Of a stretch of DNA of 64,000 bases, positions 11,297 to 24,343 are shown in pieces (within the stretch, counting starts at the first letter, position 1; the number at the start of each line of letters is the position of its first letter). A program made the translations under genes and the position numbers. The notes under the pieces are model-generated. The model saw only the letters and a program-made list of their open reading frames with translations, was not told the origin of the DNA and did no database searches. The DNA is from Adineta vaga (lineage: Eukaryota > Rotifera). The stretch lies in contig CP075495.1 in assembly GCA_021613535.1 (NCBI GenBank), positions 7,750,001 to 7,814,000 of the forward strand. Reading direction: 5' to 3'.

Positions 11297-13508
11297 ATGG
11301 CTGATTATATGGACACTAGTATGGATACACCGTCGTTTGATGCACAATCCATTCACTTATCATACGAAGTAAAATTTAATAACTTGATTAAAGATGAGTC
11401 GAACAAATACGATTTAAATGATTTATTCAGGAAAGACGATGGTTATGGATACAAAAGACAATACATAAACTCGATCAAACATTACAAACAGTTGTTGATC
11501 TACACAAAACAATTCGAGATTATCAGAAATGTGAGTGTATATATTTCATTACAGATGTTTTTGATAGATTAGTAGAGATAAATAGTTTTTCGACGAAAGT
11601 AAAAGATAGATTTCAATCATTGGATAACGTATAAATATAAAATATTTAAAAAAAAATGAAATTCATATGCTAAAAAAGTATGTCGAAATGGGAAAAGATA
11701 TTTGTAGAAGAATACATATTAAAATAAATTGAAAAAGAGATTTCGAGTATTCTGACAGAAGAAACTATTCTTTAACTATTCAAGATTATTTAATAATCGA
11801 CTAAAGATTCCCAAGAACTCATTCTCTTTCAATCAATATCTTACAAATAGATTATGAACTATAATATCAACTATATGTACAAAGAAATATTCTCAGGAAT
11901 AGTTGTATTTACAATATATATCCAACAATTGATTTGATCTCAATTTTATTTAGTGTCAGCTGTTCTGTCCACAATCTCATCTTCATCAATTATTCCCAAA
12001 CCAGTTATAGACGATAAATTTCAACTATATTACGTATGTTTATTTTACCTATGATTGAACTGTAATTTTTTGACAAAATTTTTATTTATTTTAATTAGTC
12101 TTCTACTATAAATGGTAATAACAGTCAACATATCGATGAATTTCGTCTTCATCATCAACAATTATTTCAGTCAACGTTCTCTGATATTTCTTCGAATCCA
12201 AACTATTATTTATTTATCATTCTAGTAGAAGGTATCATCTTCTATTCTTCTGAAATAGCGGTATACATATATCTTCATATCTTTCTAAACGAAAATTTTC
12301 TTTGAAATCCTTTAGAAAGATTATACAGCATCAATGATTAATGAAATGCGAAAGTTTTTATCAACATTTCATATATATATACGAAAACGTACAACAAAAT
12401 TGATTGATGTTATATCATTCATTTCCAAAACATCACTTCCATCGTATACAATCGTTCATACAGCCCAAGGAAGTAATGTCGGAGTACTTTTTCAACATTG
12501 TCCAAAAATAGAATATTATCTCAATTCATCAATGCCTTTCAATTCCATTCTGGCTACTTCTGAATATTCGACATATTCTATCTCACCCGAAGAACTTCGT
12601 TATTCTGATTATTCATTGAATGTGAAATGTCAAAATCATGTTACTGGTGGACTTTCAACATCTCTACATGTATCACAAACACCACTCGGAATAAATGGAC
12701 TCAGACTACGTACATCTATATCTTTTCCTACTTTACATTCATCACCAATTGTTTATCCACATACGGAAGGTAACTAGAAACAATTGAAAATATATCAATA
12801 GATGAAAGTGTCATTTTTCTAGATATGATCTATCGTCAAACTTATCCTTCATTTTGGAGCGTTGATTTCAATTTAAATGAAAACAATGATGCTTTATTCC
12901 ATAGTACATCACTTGACAAATCTACACCAGAATATTTATTTGTTGAACGTACATTTCATCGAACTCTAAGTGATAAAGAAAATCAAATCATTGCTGTAAG
13001 TACACTTTGTCATAGGATCAGATCAATACACTTATTCTCTGATTAGATTGAACGAATACAGAATCTTCATTTATGGGAAAAATTTCGTTCACATCGTGGA
13101 TATATGCGAAGAAAGAATGGTCAAGATAATATTAATGAAGATTGGTTATTTCATGGTACAAATTCTGACAATCATCATCGTATAATTTCTCATGGTTTCA
13201 ATCGTTCTTATTGTCGAGAAAATGTTTTCTATGGTCGTGGTGTCTATTTCAGTCGTTTTGCAGCTTATTCAAAATCCTATGGTGATCGTCAAGATGTGTC
13301 ATATCTTTTCCTATGTCGTGTACTTGTTGGTTATCATACATATGGAGAAAAAAATATGCAATTTCCTCCACAAATTACTCTATCAAAAGGTACACAAATT
13401 CAAGCAGATTCAACAACTGATCATCAAAAACCTTATGGAATTGTATGTACATTTCATGATGATCAAAACTATCCCGAATATATCATAACATATATGGATA
13501 AAAAATAA
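11297..13508 (+). CDS. PARP-family (ARTD) protein, probable mono-ADP-ribosyltransferase
   Basis: Firm exons 11954..12033, 12099..12260, 12316..12769, 12823..12995, 13047..13508. The 5' exon 11297..about 11534 is tentative: it begins MADYMDTSM, and joining it in frame needs the weak donor at 11535 or an unseen small exon in the 419-base gap. About 522 aa. The last two exons encode a PARP catalytic domain: FVERTFHRTLS, LFHGT (NAD-binding His about 405), YGRGVYFS (Tyr about 436), and GIVCTFHDDQNYPEYIITY. Where PARP1 has its catalytic Glu, alignment puts Ile (about residue 501). An H-Y-I triad is typical of PARP10/14-class mono-ADP-ribosyltransferases, so polymer synthesis is unlikely. The central region (about residues 100-310) matches no domain I recognise; no macro or WWE domain is evident. 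Confidence 0.75.
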
Positions 13509-14786
13509 GTTTGTGTAATATTTTTATGTTTTCAAATGTCATTTATTATAAATCACTCAAGATAAAAAAGTACAAATTGTTGACAGGTTGAATGTCAACA
13601 TTAATAAATTAAAAAAAAGAGAACCGGTTTTTTTTTCTTTCTCATCAAAATTGATTTTTAATATAGAATTATTTTATGTAATGAATTTTTTATTGTTATT
13701 GTAAATACTGATTATAAAAAAATATCATCTTATTGAAAAGAATTCTTATTCGTTCATCTTTTAATTTCAACATGATTTATTATTCTTTCCACAATCGTCT
13801 TACGATGGATAGTAAATATCTTTCTTTGTTTTTCGTTCATTTATATTGAAAGTGACAAGAATATTGTTGAACTAGGAATATGACAATTAACTAATAGATC
13901 TCATCTTACCAAGTGATGATGGCAGGAGTAATTGTTGTTGAATGACATTTATGTAAATGTTATAAATATGTTAATTATCAATATGTATATGTATATTGAA
14001 TAGTAGGAGATCATTAGAAGATAGAAAATCAACTCCATAAAGAAAATTTATTGAATACTTATAGTTCTATATCAAAGAAAACCTATAAAAAAAAGAAATA
14101 ATTTGTGGAAAGTAATATGTTTATTTTTAGTTTGCTTCTTTTATGAAACTAATATATTATGTGTTTTCTTTGTTTAAAAAGCATTATTTCAAGAGTTTCG
14201 ATATTCTTATATTTTGATATCAATCATGAAAATAACAATTATCATCAATAAGGAAGAAACACTTAAGATAAAATTTTGTTTACATCTTCGTAATAAGATA
14301 ATTACCTTTTCTGGAATCTAACCGGTCGACTAATTCTTTTTCAATTATTTTTTTGTCGTTTATTTTCTAATCAAACTAATAAGAGACGAGATTGAAATTA
14401 GACTAGAAAAAGAAATCTTATTTTTCTCATTATTCTGACTTGAATTTGTCTATCAAGAATCTTCGGATTAGAAACACAAAGCAAAACTATGATCAATGTC
14501 GATCATTTTTAATACACATATATTCATATCTTGACGTATATAAATGATTAAATTCAATATCTTGTTTTTCTTTTCCCTTGATGTTAACGAAGCATACATC
14601 AAAAACACTTTAGTCATACATAATTCCCTTCCTTCTTGTTCATCATTTAATATGAAACTATTTTCCTAACGAATATCAATTTCTGTAAACACTGTGTATT
14701 GAGAATGATCACCAACATCAACATTGCTCTCAGTTTATCTTCTTCTAAACTGCGTGTGCTTTTTTCCTTCCCTCTTATTTTTCCTT

Positions 14787-14852
14787 TTTCTTCTTCTTCT
14801 TCTTCTTTTTTTTTCATATTTTTAATATATGTGTATGTGTGTGTGTGCGCAC
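14787..14852. repeat. Simple repeats (TTC)n and (TG)n
   Basis: A TTC trinucleotide run near 14787-14810 and a GT/TG dinucleotide run near 14829-14850, separated by a T-rich stretch. Microsatellites. Confidence 0.8.
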
Positions 14853-15485
14853 TCGGGAAATTATGTCATCGGAACGCATACCAGCAAGAAAAAAAAAGAC
14901 GCATGCGGTCTAAAAAAAATAAGCCATATGATTCTGTTGTTACTATTATCTTTTTCTTTGATGTGAAGGAAAAGAAAGTTGCTTTTTATTCATTTAGATT
15001 TTTTCATTTCCTTCTATTATTACTGTTCAAGAAAAAACAAAGTAAGGTAAATAATAATTTTGACTAGAATTACACAATCTAACTGACGGTTGTCTATTAT
15101 AATCGCTTCACTAATTTCTTTTTCTTAGATTAAAAAGAAGAGAAGGCACCGTTTTTCTTGTTTTTTTCTTCTTCTTCGTCGTCTTCTTCTTCTTTGATTC
15201 TAATTATTCTTTATCAATGTTCAACTAATGTTTAGATAGATTTATAGCATAGAATCAAAAAGTTATAAGCGTTATTCATTGGTAAGAAAAACGAGTCTTT
15301 TGACAATTTCCTTGTCTTTTGTTTCTTTTACGTGCATTCTCTAAATGCACCAGATCGTTTACATGAAAACATGCAATATAGTCGAGACGAGGACAATAAT
15401 ATTGATGTAAAAAAGAAAAACTAGTTCTTTTTTTTTTATCATCATCATCATCGTCGTCGTTTTCTCTTCTGCTTTTATTTACTTC

Positions 15486-15486
15486 A

Positions 15487-15518
<32 letters not shown>

Positions 15519-15520
15519 CT
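15486..15520. repeat. Compound microsatellite (CA)n(TA)n
   Basis: An uninterrupted CA run passes directly into a TA run and then into TCTCTC. Confidence 0.85.
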
Positions 15521-17430
15521 CTCATTGTATAACAATCATTTTTCTAGTTAGTAAGTAGAAAATTCTTGTAATTAAAGAAAGAAAAAAACCGACAATAACA
15601 TTGAGTTTTTTTTTGTATCATTGAACAATAGATAAGAATCGAAAAGAAATCTTTTTTTATTGATTATTTTATTAATAGATTTTTCTTTTTCTCTTTTGTT
15701 TCCGGTATATTTATCCGATTAGGAAGTAAAGAATCAAATGTAAAAGATTTTATTTCTTGAAGAAATTTTGACTTAGTCGCTCATAATTTTTTCTTGTGTT
15801 TGACAAAGAAATTCAGAAGAAGATTTAGTTCTATACTGATATAACTATGTCTTAAGCAGTTCGAAAACTTATGTGAAGAATTCGAAAGCGAGAGAGAACA
15901 ATTGTTCGTCAATGACGAAGAGTTTTCGTTAATAATAATGATAATAATAATAATAACAACATTCGAGCAAATATTTATTATCATCCAATAAAACTTTATG
16001 AAGAGGACATACTTTCAGTTTTTCAAGTGGACCAGAATGAGCTCAATAATCAGAACTCAATTACATTCGCTTGGTTCTTTTTTCTCTTCTTTCTGATTTC
16101 TAGCGAAGAAATCGATGTTTTTCTTCATGAAAATTTGTTACATATATCACCTAGTCGTGTCATTCTCTGTTCGTTTCTTCTAATTACAATTATTCTTCTG
16201 CAAATAATATTCATATCCTTGATATTATATTTATATACATATCACATAAATGCATTTCCTGTTGTCAATTATATTCAAGAAGATGACATTTTTGTTTCTT
16301 ATTTTGTCAAGTGTATTAAAGTTAGATACGGATCTATAAAACAACTGGTGTGTTTGATTCGTTGAATTCGATGAACTTTCATATGACTAGATAGATATAA
16401 AAAGTGACAGGAAAGGAAACAAAGAAAAGAGAGAAACCAAGGACAATTTGTACCCAATAACAGCGCTTTTACCACTATTACTAGTCGCCCATAACTAACA
16501 AAACTACAACGAGCTCGATCGAATAATCATAATCGCATTCTTCTTCTTCTTCTTTTCTATCCTATTCCTTCGCTTCTAACATCATCATCATCATCTCATC
16601 ATCGTTTTCAGATGAAGTGTATACAGTCATCGATGGCATAGACTCTTAATGATATCATAGAGAAAGAACCCGAATCTGTTTAAACTCTAACATATAAACT
16701 AAAGCCTGTTTAGGAATATTAGTTAACTATTTATAGTAATGAATCTGAATGAAAAAGCAAGCACGAATGTATATACATATATATTTATATGATGACAATT
16801 TTTTCCGAATGACATTACCTATATTATTACTGTAGTTTGTATGCCTTGTCATGTTAATTAGAGAGAAAAAATTAAAGATCTTTTCTCGGCAATAGAAGAA
16901 GAGAACCTCCCTTCTTTCTTTTTCGTCTAATTTCAGAGATGAAATCAAACAAATGAACATTGAATCGGTTGAGATAAAAGAAGTCGAGAGTAATTGCTAG
17001 ATAGAGTTGAAATTAAAAACACACGCACACACAGACAATCTCTCCTTAGTATCCTTATATGCATATAGATATATAGCATCAAACTCTATACAGAGTCAAA
17101 TTGACTTGCCGAATGATAAAATCAGTAGAGTATTACAAGAAGAGAAGGATTAGCATTTTTTAGCACTCCGACTAGTCCGTGAGTGCGCATGTGTGCATTC
17201 ATTTGTGTGCGTGCTCTAATAAAGAATTTGCATGTTTTTCTCCCTCGTCGTTCTTTCTTCTTTTCCTCAAAATAACAGCACCTCCCTCTGTCTTGTCTAA
17301 TTGGAAAGTAGCTGAAATCTTTATTTCAATGCACTTTACACTTATTTTATTTTCAGAAAAAGCAACATTAAAATAACGTACAACGACGAGCTAGCTTCTT
17401 GCTAAGCTCTTCTATTCTATTCCATTCAGT

Positions 17431-20400
17431 ATGCGATGGTGTGTAGTAGTCATTTCAAAGCTAAGTAAGTGAAAACGATTCAATTAGTCTTTTTTTTCGA
17501 TCGAACGCATTTTCTTTTTGTTTTGTTATAGATACGTTCGATTCCTAATCAAATATCATTTGCTCATATTTATCTGTGTACTTATTATGACAATTGTTTC
17601 TATTGGATTTCTAATACATAAACGTCATCAAATTGATCATAAACATTTATTACGAGTAAAAGATATTTACATTGTTTTAGTTTCATCATTCTTCTTTTTC
17701 AAATCAAATTCAATAGGGCTTTCAAGCACATGGAACAAATACATCAGATGAATATCGAAAATTTATTGCTCTCATACGTGAAACTCGAATAACACATTTA
17801 TATCCTAATCCAGTTAGTAATGAAGTAAGTTGGTCAATATTTTCAAAATATATATTCTAAACAATATCATTCTTTAAGATATTTCAATCAACACCGTATT
17901 CGTCTTTCAATCCAAATATCAATCCTTGTATGAAACGATTTTATTTATCGACATGTCCAATTCGTAAGTCAACTTCTTTTTTTTTGGTTTTTATTCAAAA
18001 ACAAAAATTGATCTATTCACTCATCAATTAGTTCCGTATACTGAATTAACATTTGAATTCAATCAAAATAATTCGAAATTATTCGATGATTTGAATATTT
18101 TCAAATCCATTTGTAAACTTGAATGGAATTTACGTGCTAAATATACAAATTGTTCTATAAATCATTCGTGTTGTCAATTGATTGGACCAGGTAAGAATGA
18201 TTTTCTATCCGAGAATTATCATCAACTATTTATCTTCCAGTCAGTCTACTTTTTCATGATAAATTCATTTCATCTGAACAATGTGATAATATCACCCAAG
18301 ATGAATTCAATGAATATTATCAACAATGGTTTATATGTTCACAAACATCATGTTCAAATTCTAAACTTAAAACATATCTTACTTATCTTAATTCAAACAC
18401 AATGTTTAAAATTTATATATCCATTGAAAATAATTTCACCAATCTTATACATCTTTATGAACATATTCATAATTATAAATATCAAGAAATATTCTTTTTA
18501 AAATTTCTACATTTCAATTCCAATGATGAAGAAATTCTTTTCAGTTATTTTCTTAAAAAAAATGAAATCTTTCTCTATTGCACTTTAATTCTTTATTTTC
18601 TTTCTCTATTCTTCTTTGTCAAAAATTTCTTCTCAATTCTAATAATTACTTGCCATATCTTCTTAACCATTTTATCTTGTTATATTATCTATTTTTATTT
18701 GTTACATTTTCCCATTACAATATTAAATTATACAAGTCTAACATTATATTTATATTTATTACTTATGGATTCATTCTTATGGTATACATGTTGGTTTCTT
18801 AATAATCATCGACGAGATGATTGTACAATTGAACGTATTGTTGACAATTTGCTCACTCAAACATTTTTTTATTTAATACCAAAAAATTTAACAGCTATCA
18901 TTGCACTTGTTATTACATTTACTAATCAAATTATAGCAATACAATGTTTCATTGTCTTTTCATTTCTACTTATATTAATATCATTTTTGATTTCATTTAT
19001 AGTCTATCCAGGTAACAAGAAATAGAAAGACATAGAAAAGTTTTGTTAAATCTCATGAGAAAGAAAATCAAGTGGACATATCTTTTTCTCTCTCTCTCAA
19101 CGTCTGATTCGATTAATCCTTTGAGTATGAACTAAAGATTGTCTTGAAGATAATTACGTTTTCTGATAAGACAAAGATTCTTATATCGTAATACATTTTC
19201 TTATTCAGGTAGAAAATCAGATGAAGTTTATTGATTAATATGATTGAATAAGATTAGCAAAAGAAGAAAAGAGATATTTGTTAAGAATATTTTCATTGAA
19301 ATTCGTTTTTCATTCTCGTTTTAGCTTCATTTATATTTATTATTCGTTATAAATCATCGATTCCAACGATCGAAAATCTGTCTTATAGTTTTCTTACAAA
19401 TACAACTGAATGTCTCATTGATCGTACAATACCCTGGTTAATTGTACGATTAAAAGGTATATGGATAATTTTATTAACTTTGATATCATGTTTGGCATTT
19501 ATAATCATATTTCATCGACCTAAATTACAATTCGATGTATGTCATTTAACATTTGATACATTACCAATTCATTCTTCGACTAAATTTGATGAAAAATCTT
19601 TGAAAACAATCGATATAGATGTGACATATTATATTGGTTCTTCTTGGGATGTACCATCGGAATCTTTAATACCACTCAGGGATATTCCCATTCTTAGTTA
19701 TACTTTCGAAGATAGTTATGCATCCAAACCAGATGATACTGATATATTTTCATATGTATTAAAGAAGAATTTAACAGAATTGATACAATTTTGTACCTCA
19801 AAACAATCCGAATCGATAACATATCACGAAAATAATGGATCACAAATGATTTCAAATCATTCAATGATAAGGTAAAAGTACTGAATTCAAATAAAAAATA
19901 TGAAATCGTCTTATTAATGATTTTCGTGTCAGTTCTATAATTGACTATTAAATTGACAGTGCATGTTGAACTTGATTAGTTTTAAGGACTTATGTAACAT
20001 GAAAGAATTTGTCGGTAAAGATCAAGGGCTTTTCTATCTGTAATTAATTGGTCGAGAACACAAAATATCAACTAAAATTTTCGTTTTTATCTTTCTATTT
20101 CATAGTGCATCCATTATTTCTACTCAGGGTAACAATCTAATTCAAACAAATTTTCATTGTTTTGGTAATTTAACATACTTATCATTAACGGATTCTTTTT
20201 CGGAAACAAATTCGAAATTTTCTCCTTACATTCATAGTCGAAGTAATGAAACATATAATTGTACATCGATATGTTTATCAAATATTACAGAAACAAAATA
20301 TGAATGTATAATATGTTTAAATTCTTTCTATTATTTATCTCATAAATATGATGATTTATTTCTGATAAAAAATGGTTTAAGATTTAAAAATGATGGACAA

Positions 20401-22033
20401 CTTCCTCGATATTTACTTCAAACTATAAGTTATAAATGGTCGCCAAAAACAAGTTTAAATAATTTTCTTGAATGGCAATATTTAATGGAAGATTTAAAGA
20501 AAAATTCTATAGGAAATTTCTATTCAAGAATATTTCCAAACCAATCTTTATGGTCAACAAGTGAACTATTTTCAACTTTTACAATTATGACACAGTTATC
20601 TCAAGAAAAATATCTATTTATTATTATTAAATTTCTCATTATACTATTTTTTCTTACTTTGTGTACAGGTATCTTAGGTATTTTTGTTACATTAACGACA
20701 TTATTAAATTTTATTACATGTATTGCAACATTAACTTTATTAAATTTCAAATTAACCGTTGAAAATGTTTCATATTTTCTTATTGTATTAATTATATGTT
20801 TGCAATATTCTGTACTCTATTCCATCAGGTAGTTTCTAATCTTTTGTTTCTGTTTCATTTAAATCGTTCGAGAATATATCGTTTTTTAGTTACAAATTAG
20901 CACCAACATTCTTCTTTCAACGTGAAAATCGTACGATGTATTCTCTTAAACAATTATGTACAACACTATTTCATTTAACATTTTCTATTATGATTATTTG
21001 TACACCTTGTCTCTTTTCATCAATTCCATATCTATCAAAATTAGCCATGGTCTATACAATATCATCAATAATTAGTTTGATTTATTCAACATTTTTTCTT
21101 CAATCACTCCTCTATTTTCTTGGTCCACCTGGTCATTTATGTTTTTTTCTTCCATGGCGTTTAACATTTATCCATAAATCCAATGTTCATCAAACAAACC
21201 ATACAGAAACATCCATACGAAGTTCAACAAGTGGCAGTGGTTCTCGACGACATCATCGACATTTATCACATCATCGTATGTCAACATCATCACATTTTGC
21301 TTCGTCATATTTCTCACAAATTTTTACTGGTTCAACATATTTTGAAAGTGAATATGGTGGTATCAATGAAAATTCTATTATAGGACCAAGACGACGTGAA
21401 AGTTCACGTAGTCATCAAACATCACATCTGATCAAACAAAGTTCATTAATAACAGGAGAATTAATTGAATTATATACACCACGTGCTAGTTTAGCACCGC
21501 ATTCACATCATTTACATTCGACTCGTTATTCAAGACAATCATCTGTGACACGTGCAGTTACATCAACAACACCAGCACGACCACTCTATATATCTCCATC
21601 CATATCACCCTATTCACAATTAAGTATACATTCACAAATTCCTAGTCGACAACATTCACCATCTCTTCATGTTTATCGACCATCCCGATCACCCTCACCA
21701 TCACCACGTTCATTTGCACCAATAACAACAAATTCACTTCGCCCATGTTATTCAGCACCTCGTCTTCATGTACCTGTACATCGAGGATTAACAAATAATG
21801 TACGACCAAATGATATTCTTTTCGAAGAAACACCAAGTCCCAGTGTACCACGAACGAAGAAAACAGTCATAATCGTTCAACGACAAGATGCTATATCATC
21901 AACTGATGAACTTGAACAACCATCATCGATTCAAAATTCTTCATTATCAGCTGCGACAAGAAGAAGTATGTTAAAAGCAACAACTATGGAACGGAATGAT
22001 CTTGTTTGGCTTAAACGATCCAATAGTAGTTAA
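17431..22033 (+). CDS. DISP: Divergent Dispatched-like RND/sterol-sensing membrane protein
   Basis: Exons join(17431..17468, 17532..17655, 17717..17824, 17879..17963, 18032..18190, 18241..19011, 19325..19871, 20106..20828, 20890..22033), 1232 aa. The start ATG lies one base after a polypyrimidine-AG site. TM1 is followed by GFQAHGTNTS, which matches the Dispatched GFEpRGT motif, then a Cys-rich extracellular loop. Two blocks of hydrophobic helices (about residues 265-430 and 790-930) are separated by a second N-glycosylation-rich loop, the RND plan. The second block ends with FLGPPGHLCFF. The last 300 residues are a Ser/His/Arg/Pro-rich, probably disordered cytoplasmic tail. Dispatched exports cholesterol-modified Hedgehog. 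The TM4 aspartate is kept (LLLMDSF, D348) but the expected TM10 aspartate is Gln (ICLQYS, Q844). Exon 1 relies on a weak donor, so the first 12 residues are provisional. Confidence 0.7.
19012..19324 (+). other. Unusually long intron of the Dispatched-like gene (313 bases)
   Basis: Flanking exons join in phase 1 across it. It has no obvious extra exon. Most introns in this window are 45-70 bases, so this one may hold regulatory sequence. Confidence 0.5.
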
Positions 22034-23248
22034 TTTTCAATGATTAACTCATATCTGTATGTGATCTATTCTTCATTTCACTCTCTATCTCTTTTTAATT
22101 GTATACATAATTCTACTCTTAGTACTACTTCAACAATTGTTTCTTATTCATTTCTGAGTACATGTGTACGAATGATCATTTCCTGTATCAGATAATTATT
22201 GAACTAAATATTGTTGAGCCGAAATATAGTCATAATTATAATTTGTTTATATAAAAGAAATGATCAAACATTTTATTTCTTTTCTTTTGCTGTCTTTTTA
22301 GGTTACTATGATTTTCAAAGAATTCGAATATGAAGAAATGATGATTTTTGTTTGTTTTGTTTATTTGTACGGTCAATTTTTATTTGTTAATGAATAAAAG
22401 CAAAAAAAAGAGAAAATACAAAACTCATATATGATCCCCAATATGTATGCTTGAAATTTATTTCTCTAAGTGGGAAAGTTATAAATAAAAGAAATATGAG
22501 TCTGTCTAGCGTATCTAGTCATTTTTATGCTTATGATAACTCTATTTTTAGATATTCTGTCTGTTCAAACTCTTATTTATCTTACTAAAAAAAGATCAGA
22601 GAAACAGAGCATAATGCTAATAGTAGTTATTTATAAATTGTAATATGATTTTTAAGACAAATACATATATTTATCTTCGATCTAGAAACTATTTTATATA
22701 TTAAACTAGAGTAAACATTCTCTCGTATTTCATATATATATATATATAGAATTACTTTTCTATTAAAGAAAAGAGCTATCTATATATCATCATAATAAAT
22801 CTTGTCATTTTATTTATGATCTAATTGTTTATAACAAAAGAAATACAATGAATTCAATAATAATATGATACAATTGTTGCTACACCTCTTGAGGGTACAT
22901 GACGTTTTTGAAAAATGTTAAAAATGGATTCTCTCTATGAATTATTACTTCTTCATCAATTATTATTATCATTCTAAAGCAATATTTATGAGTGTCTTCC
23001 ATAGATACAATAACTACGTGAGTTTTCTAAAGTATCTAAAAACAGAAAACGACTAATTATTCATTTATTAATTAAACATGATATTGAAGAAGTCGTGTCG
23101 ACTCTGAACGTTTTTAACCCTGTCGTTAATCCGACCCCATCTATACCATCTTTAAGTTATTGCTTACATAAATAGTTTATCAAATCCATATTCTGTAAAA
23201 CCATGAACTAATATTTTAATCAACAGCCAATATTAGAAAAAAAAGAGC
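22034..23248. other. Intergenic between Dispatched-like 3' end and first EF-hand gene
   Basis: 3' ends of convergently oriented genes. AT-rich, with a TA run at 22733-22748 and aataaa-type polyadenylation hexamers; no coding sequence seen. Confidence 0.5.
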
Positions 23249-24072
23249 ATTCCATATCACCATCACACAAATAGACACAGTCCCATCGATCGATTTATTT
23301 ACTCTCTTTCTAAAAACTTGAAAAAAATCACAAATAAATAAAAATACTACATTCATTTCTTCATGCTTTTGCCGATCCCATTGCACCAATCAGTTCTTTC
23401 AATATTCCCATCAATGCAACAAAATCTCGAAATTGAAGAACACCATCATGATCTGTATCCACCATCTCGAACAATGCTTTTGCAACATATTTACTTACAA
23501 AATTAAGTCCCATTTCTTCTAGCATTATCTCAATATCTTCCACTGTTATCTTTCGATCATTGTTTTTGTCCAATACTTTCCACTACAAATAAAATGACAC
23601 AGATGCAAAATGAGAAGCATTAGAATAAGTCAACAGATACTCACAAGAAAATACATTTGTTTCACATTTCCAAACTTTCCACTTTTCACTTGAACGTTTG
23701 CTGCTGATGATGATGATGGCTTGGCTTGAGTGGAAACATCATAGCCATGCTGTGAAAGAACTTGTTGAGCTGCATTGAGATAAGTATTGAGTCGACCTTT
23801 TGCTGTGTTTGCTTTGGTAAGTGGTTCATGAAGATCGTCAGGAACGAGACGCTTAAGCCAGTTGTCAAGTGAAGTAGGTGGTGGTTGTTCGGTGAGATTT
23901 TTGGACCAATCAGTGAGCCAAGTGGAGAGATTGCCTGATAGAGCATCATTAGTGATGGTTGTATCAGGTATGACATTAGTATTGATTTCATTCGACGAAT
24001 GAAGACCGATGGGAGTCATATGTTGCATCCAACTTTTGACATCGGTTGGAATATTTCGTTTTGGTAGTTGTT
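23249..24072. repeat. Near-identical duplicated tract, copy 1 (pairs with 26984-27819)
   Basis: This stretch covers the 3' flank, last exon, intron and 3' part of exon 1 of one EF-hand gene. It matches 26984-27819 with only scattered single-base differences and one 12-base in-frame difference in a serine run. Similarity stops sharply at both ends. Confidence 0.9.
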
Positions 24073-24343
24073 GTGGCTCAGGTACTGATGCTGGATTTGG
24101 ATCGTCTAAATGAAGTCGTAAACTTGTAATCCAGTTTTGTACATCACCCGGTGGAATGATTTGTTCATTGTTATCTGTTTTATTTGGATCAGGATGTTCA
24201 AATTCTTCAATAATCAATGCTTCCGTATCCTGATGAAATTTTTCTACGTATTCATGGACGTCAGCAATTCCTGCATTGACAAGCATACGATTGAGTACAC
24301 CATTGTTAATATCTGTTTCAGTTAACTTTGCTAAATTTTCCAT
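23361..24343 (-). CDS. EF-hand protein, paralog 1 of three
   Basis: Exons complement(23361..23582, 23645..24343), 306 aa, no signal peptide. The C-terminal exon has two EF-hands: loop 1 DKNNDRKITVED and loop 2 DTDHDGVLQFRD, both with Asp rather than the usual Glu at loop position 12. The N-terminal 230 residues are not a known domain. They open with INNGVLNRMLVNAGI and DVHEYVEKF, which recur in the other two paralogs, and continue with short Trp-containing units (VQNWITSLR, VKSWMQHM, LSTWLTDW, LDNWLKRL). Probably a cytosolic calcium-binding protein; partner unknown. The shared N-terminal motif and shared orientation mark it as part of a local family. Confidence 0.8.

Larger units (their letters stand above)
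13509..17430. other. 3.9 kb non-coding stretch with many simple repeats
   Basis: No coherent exon chain on either strand. Open stretches here begin at non-ATG codons or are pure low-complexity translations. It contains a TTC run (14787-14810), TG/GT (14829-14850), CA then TA runs (15486-15519), an AAT/ATA run (15931-15957), TTC (16540-16555) and CAT (16580-16596). It separates the PARP 3' end from the Dispatched-like gene and may hold that gene's long regulatory region. It is the largest gene-free interval in the window. Confidence 0.5.

Noticed and set aside
14787-15520. Microsatellite cluster considered as a CRISPR-like or telomeric array
   Set aside because: Units are mono- to trinucleotide runs without unique spacers, and do not resemble telomeric repeats; this is eukaryotic DNA.
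16027-16365. A 112-codon hydrophobic frame in the gene-free interval
   Set aside because: It begins at GTG with no usable ATG, has no splice context, and its T-rich composition explains the hydrophobicity.
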